Below, in pieces: positions 23,871 to 33,214 of a stretch of DNA of 64,000 nt. The position numbers and the translations under genes are program-made. The notes under the pieces were generated by a model. That model was not told where the DNA came from and made no database searches. It saw nothing but the letters and a program-made list of their open reading frames with translations. Position 1 is the first letter of the stretch; each line of letters opens with the position of its first letter. The stretch covers positions 158,990 to 222,989 of the forward strand of contig JBELJZ010000002.1 in the NCBI GenBank assembly GCA_042089915.1, in the 5' to 3' direction. This DNA is from UBA8752 sp002172485 (GTDB lineage Bacteria; Bacteroidota; Bacteroidia; Flavobacteriales_D; Sanyastnellaceae).

Positions 23871-25334
23871 ATGCGGAATTCCATTCTCCAGTTTTCGAGT
23901 CGGGCATGCTGGGTGTGGGCCCTCCTTTGGACCATGACCCCAGGCGCTCAGGCCCAGTTGGGACCGGTTGAACTTTCCTCGGAATGGGGGCAGGCAGGCT
24001 GGTCCAACCCGGCCATGTTGCACCCGTCAGGCAGCCAAATCTGGCTGGGCGGACTCGCCGGAGCGCAAGTCGCGGTAACGCACAGTGGCCCGGCATTGTT
24101 GGATTTCTCCACGTTGGGTGGGGCGGTCAATCCGGAGTTGCTCATCGCCAACATGAATCCCACGGAGGCTGTGGATGTCCGTTCGGAGGTTCCCCTGTTT
24201 GGCCTGGCCCTTCGGGACAAGAATCGGTTTGAGCTGCGGCTTCGGTCTCGTTTCGTGGCGGACCAGCAGTTTACCTATGACCGGGACCTCATCGAATTGG
24301 CCTGGCGCGGCAACGGCCATCCCGACGTGATCGGGCGGCCCATTACCCTGGCTGGCATGGGCACGAATGTCCAGGGCTATTTCGACCATGGTTTGAGTGT
24401 CGGCGCCATGGCCAAGGAGGACAAACTCTGGCTGGGCTGGGGCATCCACATCCTCAACGGGGTGGGCGCGTTCCACACCGAGTCGTTTGATGCGACGTGG
24501 ACCACGGACAGCGTCGACTACAGTTGGACGTTGGAGGGGGCGGCCGATTTTCAGGCAGCGGGTGTGGACTTGGACAGTGCGCTGTCAGGCGGGACGTTGG
24601 ACCTCCCTGGATCGGATGGGGGCTTGCCGAAGATCTTGGGCGCCGGAGTCGCCTTCGACTTCGGATTGGTGTACAAACCCAATGAGCAGTTCACCGTGGA
24701 GGCCGCCATGGAAGGGCGAGGTTCCATCCGCTGGTTGAAGTCCACGTCGCGCGCCAAGGTCGACCCCGCGGTGTTTGTCCTGCAGGGATTGGACGTCGTG
24801 AATTGGCTGGGGGATGCGGACATGGACCTCTCCTCGGATTCGCTGGAATCCATGTTGGAGACGTGGGGTGAAGAGATGCTCGACTCCCTCGAGGGCGCGT
24901 TTGAGGTCCAGACGGGGCCGGAAGTGGTGGAGGCGTTCAATACCCCCGTCCAAGAGACGTGGCGCGTGGGTTTCCGTTATCTGCCCAGGCCATCCATGGA
25001 ATTCCATGTCATGGGCTACCGTCAATTCCGGTTTGACCAGTCACGGGATGGTGTGGTGATTGGATTCGTGCACCGCTTGAGGGGCAATGTGGCCACGCAG
25101 GTGCAAGCTCAGCTCGTGGAGGGCCGTTGGTCCTGGGGGGCTGGGTTGTCTCTGCGCGGGGGGCCATTGCGGATGGCGTTTTCAGCGCAGAACATCCCCG
25201 GGATGCTGTTTCCCTTGGAGTCCGGTCATTGGCAAGGGCAATTCGGCATCGGGCTCGAATTGGGTTATCGCCAGGACAAAAAGAAGTCCAAGCGAAAGAA
25301 TCCGCTGGGAACCGGGAAGGGCATGTGGCACTGA
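23871..25334 (+). CDS. DUF5723-like outer-membrane protein
   Basis: 487 residues. Signal peptide to about residue 29 (WALLWTMTPGAQAQ). The mature part has the features of the Bacteroidota DUF5723/PorV-like families: an early NPAMLHP..IWLGGLAGAQ segment, alternating beta strands, GLSVGAMAKEDKLWLGWGIHILNG, and a late MEFHVMGYRQFRFDQ strand region. The C terminus is very basic (KKKSKRKN). Start is the ATG one base after the upstream stop. Function unknown; it probably forms a barrel with a plug-like internal region, and its context is the preceding exported protein. Confidence 0.6.
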   Translation: MRNSILQFSSRACWVWALLWTMTPGAQAQLGPVELSSEWGQAGWSNPAMLHPSGSQIWLGGLAGAQVAVTHSGPALLDFSTLGGAVNPELLIANMNPTEAVDVRSEVPLFGLALRDKNRFELRLRSRFVADQQFTYDRDLIELAWRGNGHPDVIGRPITLAGMGTNVQGYFDHGLSVGAMAKEDKLWLGWGIHILNGVGAFHTESFDATWTTDSVDYSWTLEGAADFQAAGVDLDSALSGGTLDLPGSDGGLPKILGAGVAFDFGLVYKPNEQFTVEAAMEGRGSIRWLKSTSRAKVDPAVFVLQGLDVVNWLGDADMDLSSDSLESMLETWGEEMLDSLEGAFEVQTGPEVVEAFNTPVQETWRVGFRYLPRPSMEFHVMGYRQFRFDQSRDGVVIGFVHRLRGNVATQVQAQLVEGRWSWGAGLSLRGGPLRMAFSAQNIPGMLFPLESGHWQGQFGIGLELGYRQDKKKSKRKNPLGTGKGMWH

Positions 25335-25339
25335 CGTGC

Positions 25340-26005
25340 TCAGTCCCAGATGGGACAGCCGAGCTGGCGCAGCCATTCCCTCAAGGAGCTCGCGCGGGGG
25401 TCGTGCCACGCCGCGGACCATCCCGCATCCAGTGCAGCGCGCACATTGATGGCGGTGTCGTCCACAAAGAAGCAACGTAAGCTGCGGATGTTGAACTGCC
25501 GGCTGACCGCCCGATAGGCCTGCAGGTCGGGTTTTCGGTAGCCGAGACGGTGGCTGTAGATGATTTGCCGGAATGCGTCAGAAAATGCGCGGCCATGTTG
25601 CGCGAGGATTTGGCGCTCGAAACGGGCAGCGTGCAGCGCGTTGGTGTTGCTGAACAGGACGAGGTCGTAATGCTTGGCCAGATCCTGTAGGACGGGCACA
25701 ATGCCGGGCCGCAGTCCGATGAGCACGGCGGACCAGGCTGTTCGGACATCGTCCATGGAGGTGCCGGGTGCGCATTGGGCCAACAGCGCTTGGAGGAACC
25801 CGTCCTCGGAAATGCCGCCGACCTCGATTTGATCGAGCAAGGGGCTCTGCTGCCCGTGGGCATAATGCTCGAGGAAATCGGTCGCCCCAAGTTGGGCAAA
25901 GGCACTGGCTGTGGCCTGGTGGTCGATTTGGTAGAGGACACCTCCAAAGTCGAGAACGAGGTGCTCCAAGGTCGACCAGTCCGGTGCATTTTGGAGGTCG
26001 CTCAT
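25340..26005 (-). CDS. HAD-superfamily hydrolase (subfamily IA)
   Basis: 221 residues with the four HAD motifs: motif I LVLDFGGVLYQID (nucleophile Asp; the usual second Asp is Gly, as in the YihX/epoxide-hydrolase-like branch), motif II FSNTNA, motif III Lys in YRKPDLQAY, and motif IV FFVDDTAIN. A helical cap lies between motifs I and II. Probable small-molecule phosphatase; the substrate is not predictable. Convergent with the DUF5723-like gene (5-base gap), with the HU/SPOR gene upstream on the same strand. Confidence 0.82.
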   Translation of the reverse strand: MSDLQNAPDWSTLEHLVLDFGGVLYQIDHQATASAFAQLGATDFLEHYAHGQQSPLLDQIEVGGISEDGFLQALLAQCAPGTSMDDVRTAWSAVLIGLRPGIVPVLQDLAKHYDLVLFSNTNALHAARFERQILAQHGRAFSDAFRQIIYSHRLGYRKPDLQAYRAVSRQFNIRSLRCFFVDDTAINVRAALDAGWSAAWHDPRASSLREWLRQLGCPIWD

Positions 26006-26015
26006 GACGGGGCGG

Positions 26016-27077
26016 TCAAGGTGCGAAGACCCAGGCTTGCTGGAAGCCGTGGTGGTCGATCAACGAACGGCGGAATCGGGCAGCGTCTGCACTTCCATCA
26101 AAGCAACCTGCCGAAACGCGCTGCATGCCATTTGGACCAGGCAGCAAAGTGCTGGCATAGCCCAATGCTTGGAAACGGCGGGCGAGTTCGGCGGCCCGGG
26201 CAGCTTCTGCGAATGTGCCCGCGATGACGTGGTGTGTGCAGCCGGAGGAAATGGCTTGGGGTTGCGGCACAGGCATGGTCGCCTCCGTGACGGGGACCAC
26301 TTCTGGTGCGCCGGCTTGGACGAAGGGCAGCGGGGAATCGGCCAATTCTGGAAATCGAATGTCTTCGCCTTCGATGCGCGGCGTGAACTCGGTGGGAAGT
26401 CCCGACCCGGTGTCAAAGAGGTTGAACCCGGTGGTGATTTGGGAGCTCCACAGCACCGATCCGGTGACCATGAGCGGCAGGGCAAGGACGGCAGCGATGC
26501 GCAGTGGGGTTTTCCAAGCGCTCGGGGCGTCGGTGGGAACGTCTTCTTCCGTTGGAACCGCTTGGACCACGGGTGGGGTCTCTGTTTCTGGAGTCGGGTG
26601 CTCAGCCGTCTCTGCTTCAGGGGCCACAGCAGGCTCGGCCCACCGGTCCAGCCACGGAATGCGGCCGAGACCGGGTGGCGCATAGCGCTCTCCGAGACGG
26701 GGTTCTGCTGCAAACCCTGCTTGACTCCCTTCCTGCTGGAAGAGCCGGCCGAGCCCCGGGAAGTCCACGTGTTCCCCCGCGACCAGTTGGCTTTGGATGG
26801 CCTCGACTTCTTGGTCAATCAAACTGCCAGCCGCTTCGGTCGAGCAGCCGGTGGCCCGGCGAATCTCCTGCTCCATCAGGCCGTCGCGGACGGTCAGCTT
26901 CGGATTGAACACCACATCACGTCCAGGCGGAATCCACTCTCCTTTGTCGGCATCATAGCGCGCTGCCACAGGGTGCGCGAGGAATCCACCGAGCCCCGGA
27001 ATGACGAGGCAATCGTGGTCGTGCAGCAGCAGCGGCAGGGCATTGACGAGGAAATGTGAACCGGAGACGGAGCGCAT
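26016..27077 (-). CDS. HU-domain and SPOR-domain membrane protein
   Basis: 353 residues. The N-terminal half (about 1-140) matches the bacterial CCDC81-type HU domain found in Bacteroidota (VIPGLGGFLAHPVAARY; FNPKLTVRDGLMEQEI). A proline/glutamate-rich linker and one membrane segment follow (LRIAAVLALPLMVTGSVLW, about residue 215). The C-terminal SPOR domain has CTHHVIAGTFAEAARAAELARRFQALGY. SPOR domains bind denuded septal peptidoglycan, so a cell-division or envelope role linking nucleoid-type and peptidoglycan-type domains is likely. ATG 27077 is chosen from family N termini. Confidence 0.78.
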   Translation of the reverse strand: MRSVSGSHFLVNALPLLLHDHDCLVIPGLGGFLAHPVAARYDADKGEWIPPGRDVVFNPKLTVRDGLMEQEIRRATGCSTEAAGSLIDQEVEAIQSQLVAGEHVDFPGLGRLFQQEGSQAGFAAEPRLGERYAPPGLGRIPWLDRWAEPAVAPEAETAEHPTPETETPPVVQAVPTEEDVPTDAPSAWKTPLRIAAVLALPLMVTGSVLWSSQITTGFNLFDTGSGLPTEFTPRIEGEDIRFPELADSPLPFVQAGAPEVVPVTEATMPVPQPQAISSGCTHHVIAGTFAEAARAAELARRFQALGYASTLLPGPNGMQRVSAGCFDGSADAARFRRSLIDHHGFQQAWVFAP

Positions 27078-27130
27078 GGAGAGGCCAAAATAATGGGATT
27101 CGCCCGCTCTGAAGCAGGCGATGGCGGTTT

Positions 27131-27859
27131 TCATACGGCGCGGTTTGCCTTCCACCAAGCCCGCATGCGCTCCAGATCGGCTTCGGTGTCGACGGAACCC
27201 GGGCCATGCGCAGCGGCCACTTCGGTGACGTGCAGGTGCATGCCCGCCTCCAGCCAGCGCAGCTGTTCCAGGCGCTCGAGGCGTTCGAGGCGACTGACAG
27301 GAAGGGCTGCGCAGCGTGCCAAGACGTCCGGGGCAAAAGCATAGATCCCGAGGTGAATGTGGTGCGGCCCACTGTGTGGAATGGCCGATCTGGAGAAAAA
27401 CAGGGCGCGGCCATCTGCACCTGCGGCGACCTTGACCCGTTCGGGTTGTCCGGCTTCTTCATCGAGGGCCGGCCGCATGGCGGTCACGATGTCGGCTTGT
27501 CCAGCGCGCAGCGCAGCGCAGACGGTGGAGAGGTGGTCGGCCTCTGGAAACGGCTCGTCGCCTTGCAGGTTGAGGATGGCGTGGTTCGGGCCGGTCAGGC
27601 CGAGCAGGCGGCTGGCTTCTGCGCATCGGTCCGTTCCGGAGGGGTGCTCTCCTGTCAGGGTGGCGCGCCCACCGGCATGCTGCACGGCGGCGGCGATGTC
27701 GGGATGGTCCGTGGCGACGACCGCATCATCGAGGTCGGGGTGGTGGGCTGCAGCGCGCCATGTGTGCACGACCATGGGCAGGCCACCGATGTCGGCCAAG
27801 GGTTTGCCGGGCAGCCGGCTGGCGCCCATGCGGGCGGGGATGATGGCCGTGATGTTCAC
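27131..27859 (-). CDS. kdsB: 3-deoxy-manno-octulosonate cytidylyltransferase (CMP-Kdo synthetase)
   Basis: 242 residues. It activates Kdo with CTP for lipopolysaccharide synthesis. Motifs: IIPARMGASRLPGKPLADIGG at the N terminus, VVATDHPDI, GGRATLT.EHPSGTDRCAEA, NLQGDEPF, HLGIYAF, and LERLEQLRWLEAG. The chosen GTG 27859 gives the family N terminus and overlaps the TonB-receptor stop by 4 bases (GTGA), implying coupling. A more upstream in-frame GTG at 27886 would add nine residues. The LER repeats are part of the conserved C-terminal helix. Confidence 0.9.
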   Translation of the reverse strand: MNITAIIPARMGASRLPGKPLADIGGLPMVVHTWRAAAHHPDLDDAVVATDHPDIAAAVQHAGGRATLTGEHPSGTDRCAEASRLLGLTGPNHAILNLQGDEPFPEADHLSTVCAALRAGQADIVTAMRPALDEEAGQPERVKVAAGADGRALFFSRSAIPHSGPHHIHLGIYAFAPDVLARCAALPVSRLERLERLEQLRWLEAGMHLHVTEVAAAHGPGSVDTEADLERMRAWWKANRAV

Positions 27860-30246
27860 GGGGTGAAGGTGTAGCGTATCATCCACAGCCGATTGGCTTC
27901 GGCGGCGAGGGGCCGCAGCGCATAGCTGACATTGGCTGCGTTCCGGACGATGAGCTCGACGTGGTGTTGGTCGTTGAACTTGCGTCCCACCTGGACGTCA
28001 TGCAGCCATTGGGCCGAGGGCCGGTCGCCCAGCCAATCGATGAGTCCGTATTGGAGGAGGCCAAGTTCTTCGATGTCCAGGAAGGCCTTGTCGATGTTCT
28101 GGATGCTCGTGTTGCGCGCGGCATTCCAACCGAGGGTCCAACCCGTTTCGTGCTGCAAGCTCAAGTTGGCGCGGAATGTATTGCGGATGCGGTATTTCAG
28201 GACGTGGTCAGTCGTGTCGGAACTCGTGGAGAGGTAGCTCACGCCCCCGGAGACCGTGGGGAATTCCGCATAAACCGAGTCTGGCGTCAGGCTGACGGGT
28301 TCGAGCAGGGTTTGTCCGATGAGCCACTGAACGGTCCAGGCGCCGAGGTCGCCTTGCCCCATGGTACTCCATTCGAAACCGGACACCCTCGCTTTGCCGG
28401 TGTTGATGCTCCGGAAGCCGAGGTCGTTGAGGCCATTGCCCGTGTTGCCCCAGAGGCCGAACGTGTATTCGATGAAGTCCTCGAAATCCTGTTGGAAGAC
28501 GGCGACGTCCAGAAAGCCTTTCCATTGCCCTTCCTTTCCAAAACGGAATCCTTGTTTGAGCCCGATTTCGAGGTTGGTGGAGGACTCCGGTTGGATGTCA
28601 AGTGAAGGGAAGACGTTGATTCCGCCCACTTGGGTTTGGATGAATTTCTCGGCGATACTCGGGAAACGGAAGCCTTGTCCGATGCTGGCGCGGAGGTAGC
28701 TCGCATGGCCGAAGCGGTAGTTCAAGCCCGTGCGGAAGACCGGGCGAGCGAGGGACACGCTGTCGAGCACGAATTGCTCGTAGCGGCCGCCAGCGGTGAC
28801 GTGCAGCCGCTCGTGGGGCTGAAGTTCGACTTGCAGGTAACCGGCCATGTTGGCCGCATTGTGGATGGAGTCGCCGGTACCGGCTGCATAGAGCTCGGCC
28901 ACGCTGCGCGTCCGCTGGGCATAAACGCCGCCGGTCGCAGTCCACAGCTCACCGCGGTATTGGGAGCGCGCCTCTCCCTGCCAGGTGCTCGAAGCGTTGC
29001 CTTGGTCGTTGTCGTTGTCGTTGATGAGGCGTAGGAACCGGCCTTGGATGCGGTGGTTCCAAGCCCCGACCGACCGCTCGAAATGGGGGTCGACGGTGAC
29101 CATGCGCTGGGTCGTGCGGGTGTCGGCACCGGGCGTGGCGGCGTAAAAGCCCGAGTCGGCGTCCAGCCACAGGAGGGTGCCGACGCTTTCGCCGCTGATG
29201 GCGTTGGCGCGGAGTCCGTAGCCCCACCCGCCGTTCTTTGGGGCGTGTTCCCAGGCGCCGTTCATCCGCCACTGGCGCTCGGCGTCGTAGTGGTCCACGG
29301 TGAAGGGGTTGTACGGCCGGTCGTGGGCTTCGCCAGTGGCCGCATCGATTTGGGGGCCCTTGTAGCCGTCGTTGCCGAGCCATTGTCCTCCGAAGCTGAT
29401 GCCGTCTCCATTCTCCAAACGGCGGGTGTGGAGCCAGGAGGTGCTGCTCTGCATGAGGGGCCGGTTCCAATACTTCCGGCCATCGCCCGGGTCGCTGTGG
29501 ATGCCGTGTTGGATGGAGATGCGGGTGAAGGGTTCCGGGTCGGGGAAGGCGGTGCGGAACTGGATGACCCCGCTCAGGGCGGAGGAGCCGTAGAGCACGC
29601 TGCTGGCGCCTTTGACGACTTCAACCTGCTCGAGGTTTTCCAATGGGAGGAAACCCCATGTGGGTCGGCCGGCATCTCCGCTGAGGACGGGCAGTCCATC
29701 CAAGAGGACGGCGACGCGGGAGCCTGCGCCGAAGCTGTAGCCGCTGCCACCGCGGATCTGGGGTTCGCTGTCGACGATGGTGACGCCAGGTGTCCGGGAC
29801 AGGCTCTGGTCGGCGCTGGTCGGCGCGCCCTGGTTGACGAGTTCGGGCGGCAGCACGTCGATGGAGACACTCACCTCGCCGAGGTCCTGTTCGTATCGAC
29901 CGGCCGACACCACGGCGGTGCCGATGCTGGCCACATCGGGGGCCAGGGCCATGTCCAGGGTCTGGGTTCCGGTCCAGGCGTCGAGGTCCGACGTCCATTC
30001 CTCGTAGCCGACATAGCGCACGCGAATGGACACGGGGCCGTCCGCCGTCAGGGAGTACCGGCCATCGAGATCGGTCAGCACGCCTTGCCCATTGGCGAAG
30101 ACAGCAGCACCGGGGAGCGGGGTGTTGTCCAGTTGATCCCTCACGATGCCCGTCAAGGTGGCGGTTTGCTGGGCCTCCAAGGTCAGAGCGGACATCAGGC
30201 CCACCCCAATCCAGACCATCAGGGGAAGAATGGAAAAACGCTTCAT
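27856..30246 (-). CDS. TonB-dependent outer-membrane receptor
   Basis: 796 residues. Signal peptide to about residue 26 (ending TLEAQ), then a carboxypeptidase-like regulatory domain (TGIVRDQLDNTPLPGAAVFANGQG), the plug domain (QSLSRTPGVTIVDSEPQIRGGSGYSFG; GLPVLSGDAG; VEVVKGASSVLYGSSALSGVI), and a barrel of about 550 residues ending in WMIRYTFTP, an outer-membrane C terminus with aromatic end. Imports an unknown ligand with energy from TonB. No SusD partner is present. It overlaps kdsB downstream by 4 bases. The start follows TACATTCG by five bases. Confidence 0.88.
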   Translation of the reverse strand: MKRFSILPLMVWIGVGLMSALTLEAQQTATLTGIVRDQLDNTPLPGAAVFANGQGVLTDLDGRYSLTADGPVSIRVRYVGYEEWTSDLDAWTGTQTLDMALAPDVASIGTAVVSAGRYEQDLGEVSVSIDVLPPELVNQGAPTSADQSLSRTPGVTIVDSEPQIRGGSGYSFGAGSRVAVLLDGLPVLSGDAGRPTWGFLPLENLEQVEVVKGASSVLYGSSALSGVIQFRTAFPDPEPFTRISIQHGIHSDPGDGRKYWNRPLMQSSTSWLHTRRLENGDGISFGGQWLGNDGYKGPQIDAATGEAHDRPYNPFTVDHYDAERQWRMNGAWEHAPKNGGWGYGLRANAISGESVGTLLWLDADSGFYAATPGADTRTTQRMVTVDPHFERSVGAWNHRIQGRFLRLINDNDNDQGNASSTWQGEARSQYRGELWTATGGVYAQRTRSVAELYAAGTGDSIHNAANMAGYLQVELQPHERLHVTAGGRYEQFVLDSVSLARPVFRTGLNYRFGHASYLRASIGQGFRFPSIAEKFIQTQVGGINVFPSLDIQPESSTNLEIGLKQGFRFGKEGQWKGFLDVAVFQQDFEDFIEYTFGLWGNTGNGLNDLGFRSINTGKARVSGFEWSTMGQGDLGAWTVQWLIGQTLLEPVSLTPDSVYAEFPTVSGGVSYLSTSSDTTDHVLKYRIRNTFRANLSLQHETGWTLGWNAARNTSIQNIDKAFLDIEELGLLQYGLIDWLGDRPSAQWLHDVQVGRKFNDQHHVELIVRNAANVSYALRPLAAEANRLWMIRYTFTP

Positions 30247-30251
30247 CGCCT

Positions 30252-30259
30252 CGAATGTA
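30252..30259 (-). promoter_or_regulatory. Candidate -7 element (TACATTCG) for the TonB receptor/kdsB operon
   Basis: One mismatch to TAnnTTTG, five bases upstream of ATG 30246 on the minus strand. Confidence 0.38.
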
Positions 30260-30323
30260 AACCCAAGGCCGACGATGGCGAGTCGGTTGCGTGGCGCATG
30301 AGGGCAGAGGTGATGTTTCGGCC

Positions 30324-31385
30324 ATGCTGGGGACGACACAGGAGGCCGAGGATTGGCTGCTGGATTGGCTGACGGCGGCACAATTGCCACGTTTCAATCG
30401 AAAGGGCACACTGCGGGTGGTGAGGGAAGTGGGATTGGCGGCATGGCTGTCGGGAGTCGAGCGCGGCATGTTGTCTGCTGCCCGGGACAGGGCGTGCAGG
30501 CAATTGGATCGGATGAAGGAGAAGGGCATCTACGCCCTCGTTCGGGGTCATACGGGCTATCCGTTTGCCCTTGATCAGGTTCCGGACGCCCCGTGGATTT
30601 TGTTTGTGCGGGGGCCGGTGGAGGTGTTGAGCGGCCCGAGGATGGTGTCGGTCGTGGGCACCCGCAAAGCGTCCTCTTTGGGCATGGCGGCGGTGGACGG
30701 CTTGTTGGGTGGCATGTCGGACCTTGGCTGGACCCTGGTCAGTGGCATGGCGGAAGGGATTGATGCCGCAGCCCATCGTGCCGCTTTGCAACGCGGTGTG
30801 CCCACTGTGGCTTGCTTGGCCCACGGCCTGCACGCGGTCCATCCGAAGTCCAACGCCGTGCTCGCCGAGCGCATTCTGGATGCCGGCGGATGCTGGGTGT
30901 CGGAGTACCGTTGGGGCACTCCGCCGTCCAAGTACACGTTTCCCGCGCGCAATCGGATCATTGCCGGGTTGTCGGAATCGGTGGTGGTGGTCGAGTCCAA
31001 CGATCCCGGGGGCAGCCTCATCACGGCCCGGCTCGGGCAGGACTACGACCGCCGGGTGTTCGCCTTGGCTCCCTCGTGGTGCTCACAAGGGATGAAAGGC
31101 AATGCCCGATTGGTTCAGGAACAGGTGGCGGAGCTGTTGCACCAGCCCGAGGATTTGCCGCGGGCCATGGGTTGGACGGACAGGGTGAATGACCAGGGGG
31201 CCCATGCTCCCATGGAGGTGCCCGTGTTGACGGCTTTGGACCCTTATATCGCGCGGCCGTTCGACGAAGTGGTGGCGGCCATGGATTGGGACCGCAATAC
31301 GACGCGTTGCGCGTTGTTGGAGGCGGAGCTGGAAGGGTGGGTGCGGGCGTGGTCTGGCGACCGATTCACCCGAACGGTCCGTTGA
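30324..31385 (+). CDS. dprA: DNA-processing protein DprA
   Basis: 353 residues. DprA loads RecA on incoming single-stranded DNA during natural transformation. The Rossmann-like core is complete: VSVVGTRKASSLGM, LVSGMAEGIDAAAHRAAL, TVACLAHGLHAVHPK, FPARNRIIAGLSESVVVVE, GGSLITARLGQDYDR. An N-terminal helical region (about 1-90) and a C-terminal winged-helix-type domain flank it. ATG 30324 is chosen; GTG 30291 would add eleven residues. Divergent from the TonB receptor, convergent with the HPt gene. Confidence 0.9.
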   Translation: MLGTTQEAEDWLLDWLTAAQLPRFNRKGTLRVVREVGLAAWLSGVERGMLSAARDRACRQLDRMKEKGIYALVRGHTGYPFALDQVPDAPWILFVRGPVEVLSGPRMVSVVGTRKASSLGMAAVDGLLGGMSDLGWTLVSGMAEGIDAAAHRAALQRGVPTVACLAHGLHAVHPKSNAVLAERILDAGGCWVSEYRWGTPPSKYTFPARNRIIAGLSESVVVVESNDPGGSLITARLGQDYDRRVFALAPSWCSQGMKGNARLVQEQVAELLHQPEDLPRAMGWTDRVNDQGAHAPMEVPVLTALDPYIARPFDEVVAAMDWDRNTTRCALLEAELEGWVRAWSGDRFTRTVR

Positions 31386-31730
31386 TCAGAGGCCGTTCAT
31401 GATCTCCTCGATGTCGTCCATGCAACCGATGCACTGTTCCGTGAGGGCGTTCACTTTCTCTTGTATGGACTGGATGTCATGGAGCTCCTTGGCCATGGCT
31501 TCCACTTGTTTGAAGTCCTCGTAGGCTGAGTTGAATCCAATGGCGCCGCATGCGCTTTTGAGCTTGTGGGAGAAAAAAGCGACCTGCTCATGTTCTTCCG
31601 CCTCTGAGGCTTCTGCCAGCGACTTCATGTCGACAGGCGCGTTGCGGATGAAAATCTGCAGCACTTGACGCAGGAAGGCAGGATCATCGCCGACGATGCG
31701 CTTTAGGTGGTCGAGGTCGAGGAGGGCCAT
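31386..31730 (-). CDS. Stand-alone HPt phosphotransfer protein
   Basis: 114 residues, a single histidine phosphotransfer domain. The phospho-accepting site is His55 within FFSHKLKSACGAIG, preceded by a DPAFLRQVLQIFIRNAP helix. It would shuttle phosphate between a hybrid histidine kinase and a response regulator; neither is in the window. The ATG lies 22 bases after the rseP stop, so it is probably co-transcribed with rseP. Confidence 0.8.
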   Translation of the reverse strand: MALLDLDHLKRIVGDDPAFLRQVLQIFIRNAPVDMKSLAEASEAEEHEQVAFFSHKLKSACGAIGFNSAYEDFKQVEAMAKELHDIQSIQEKVNALTEQCIGCMDDIEEIMNGL

Positions 31731-31752
31731 GGTGAGGGTGGTGTGCCGGGAA

Positions 31753-33156
31753 TCAGATTCGACCAGTGAACCATTTCCACAGGTCGTTGCCATTGGCCAG
31801 CAACATCAAAGAACCGACGAAAAGCAAGCCAATCAGTTGCCCATACTCCATGACTTTGTCACTGGGTTTGCGGCCGCTGATCATCTCGTAGAGCAAGAAC
31901 ATGACATGTCCACCGTCCAAGGCTGGAATCGGAAGGAGGTTCATGAAGGCGAGGATGATGGACAGCAGAGCGGTGATGTTCCAGAAGCTGCGCCAATTCC
32001 AGGTCGGGCTGAAGATGCTGCCGAGGGTAATGAATCCGCCGAGTTGCTGGGTGCCGCCGGGACGGAAGAGGAACCGCAGTGAGGACACGTAATTGCTCAA
32101 CGTGGTCCAGGTCTTGTTGGCGCCGGCATTCAAGGCGGCGACGGGGCCGAATGTCCGTTCGGTGAAGACGAACCCATCGAGGTCCTGAAACTCCCTGGGG
32201 TAGAACCCGATTTTTCCGTCTTCACCGACATCGACCGACAGGGACAGGCTGTTGGCCGCCGTGACGGGTCGGAGACGATCAAATTCGGGATTGTCAGCCT
32301 CTGGACTGGCAGCGTCGCGGTCGACGGTCAGGCTGACGGTTTCGCCCGCGTGGGTGCCAAGGGCGGCCGTGAGGTCGCTGAAGTATGGGGTCGGCTCCCC
32401 TTGGACGGCCAGAATCTGGTCGCCGGATTGCAGGCCGGCGCGCTCTGCAGCAGACCCGGCCATGACCCGGTCGATGATGGTGGGGAAGTTGACACTGAAT
32501 GGGGCGCTGCCTTCCGGAATGTCGTCCTTGCGGTCGACCAGGACCTGGCCCAACTCCACGGGGAAGTCCAGTGTGGTGGCTTGGCCGGCCCGCATCACTT
32601 CGGCGGACATGACTTGACCGCCGAATACCAGCCGCTGGAAATCGGCGGTTTCCCGGACGGATTCTGCTCCAAGGGAGAGCACGACATCCCCATCTTGGAA
32701 TCCCGCCTCCTCCAACGGAGTGGCGAAAGAGAGGCCGTAGGGAAGGTTGTCCATGCGCAGGTCGCGGTCTCCCCAATAGAGGAAGACGCCGGCATAGATC
32801 AACACGCCGAGGATGAGGTTGACCGTGACGCCACCGAGCATGATGATGATGCGCTGCCAGGCGGGTTTGGACCGGAATTCCCAGGGTTGTGCCGGTTTGG
32901 CGAGCTGGTCCTTGTCCATGCTCTCGTCGATCATTCCTGCGATTTTGACATAACCACCGAGGGGAAGCCAACCGATGCCGTAGATGGTGTCGCCGATTTT
33001 CTTCTGCCACAAGGACCCCTTGATGTCGAAGAAGAGGAAGAATTTCTCGACGCGGGTCTTGAACAGGCGCGCCGGGATGAAGTGGCCCAACTCGTGGAGC
33101 ACGATGAGGAAGGAAAGGCTCAGGAGGAACTGGCCGGCTTTGACGAGGATTTCCAT
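31753..33156 (-). CDS. rseP: RIP zinc metalloprotease RseP (site-2 protease)
   Basis: 467 residues. Intramembrane protease with the zinc motif HELGH at residues 21-25 in the first membrane helix, a periplasmic region with PDZ domain(s) (FATPLEEAGFQDGDVVLSLG; AERAGLQSGDQILAVQG), and the third catalytic element NLLPIPALDGGH near the C terminus. It cleaves anti-sigma factors or signal-peptide remnants in the membrane. A perfect TAGCTTTG lies eleven bases upstream. The HPt gene follows. Divergent from pbp1A. Confidence 0.92.
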   Translation of the reverse strand: MEILVKAGQFLLSLSFLIVLHELGHFIPARLFKTRVEKFFLFFDIKGSLWQKKIGDTIYGIGWLPLGGYVKIAGMIDESMDKDQLAKPAQPWEFRSKPAWQRIIIMLGGVTVNLILGVLIYAGVFLYWGDRDLRMDNLPYGLSFATPLEEAGFQDGDVVLSLGAESVRETADFQRLVFGGQVMSAEVMRAGQATTLDFPVELGQVLVDRKDDIPEGSAPFSVNFPTIIDRVMAGSAAERAGLQSGDQILAVQGEPTPYFSDLTAALGTHAGETVSLTVDRDAASPEADNPEFDRLRPVTAANSLSLSVDVGEDGKIGFYPREFQDLDGFVFTERTFGPVAALNAGANKTWTTLSNYVSSLRFLFRPGGTQQLGGFITLGSIFSPTWNWRSFWNITALLSIILAFMNLLPIPALDGGHVMFLLYEMISGRKPSDKVMEYGQLIGLLFVGSLMLLANGNDLWKWFTGRI

Positions 33157-33167
33157 GGCGCGGTGGA

Positions 33168-33175
33168 CAAAGCTA
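33168..33175 (-). promoter_or_regulatory. -7 element (TAGCTTTG) for rseP
   Basis: Exact TAnnTTTG match on the minus strand, eleven bases upstream of the rseP ATG, in the rseP-pbp1A divergent region. Confidence 0.5.
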
Positions 33176-33214
33176 CATCTCCGCCGGGTCGGGGTTCATT
33201 TTTAACGCCTTTTC

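Noticed and set aside
27255..27300. Short tandem repeat CGCTCGAGG/CGTTCGAGG-like units in kdsB
   Set aside because: It encodes the LER-LER-LEQ helix that is part of the normal KdsB C-terminal region; length matches the family.
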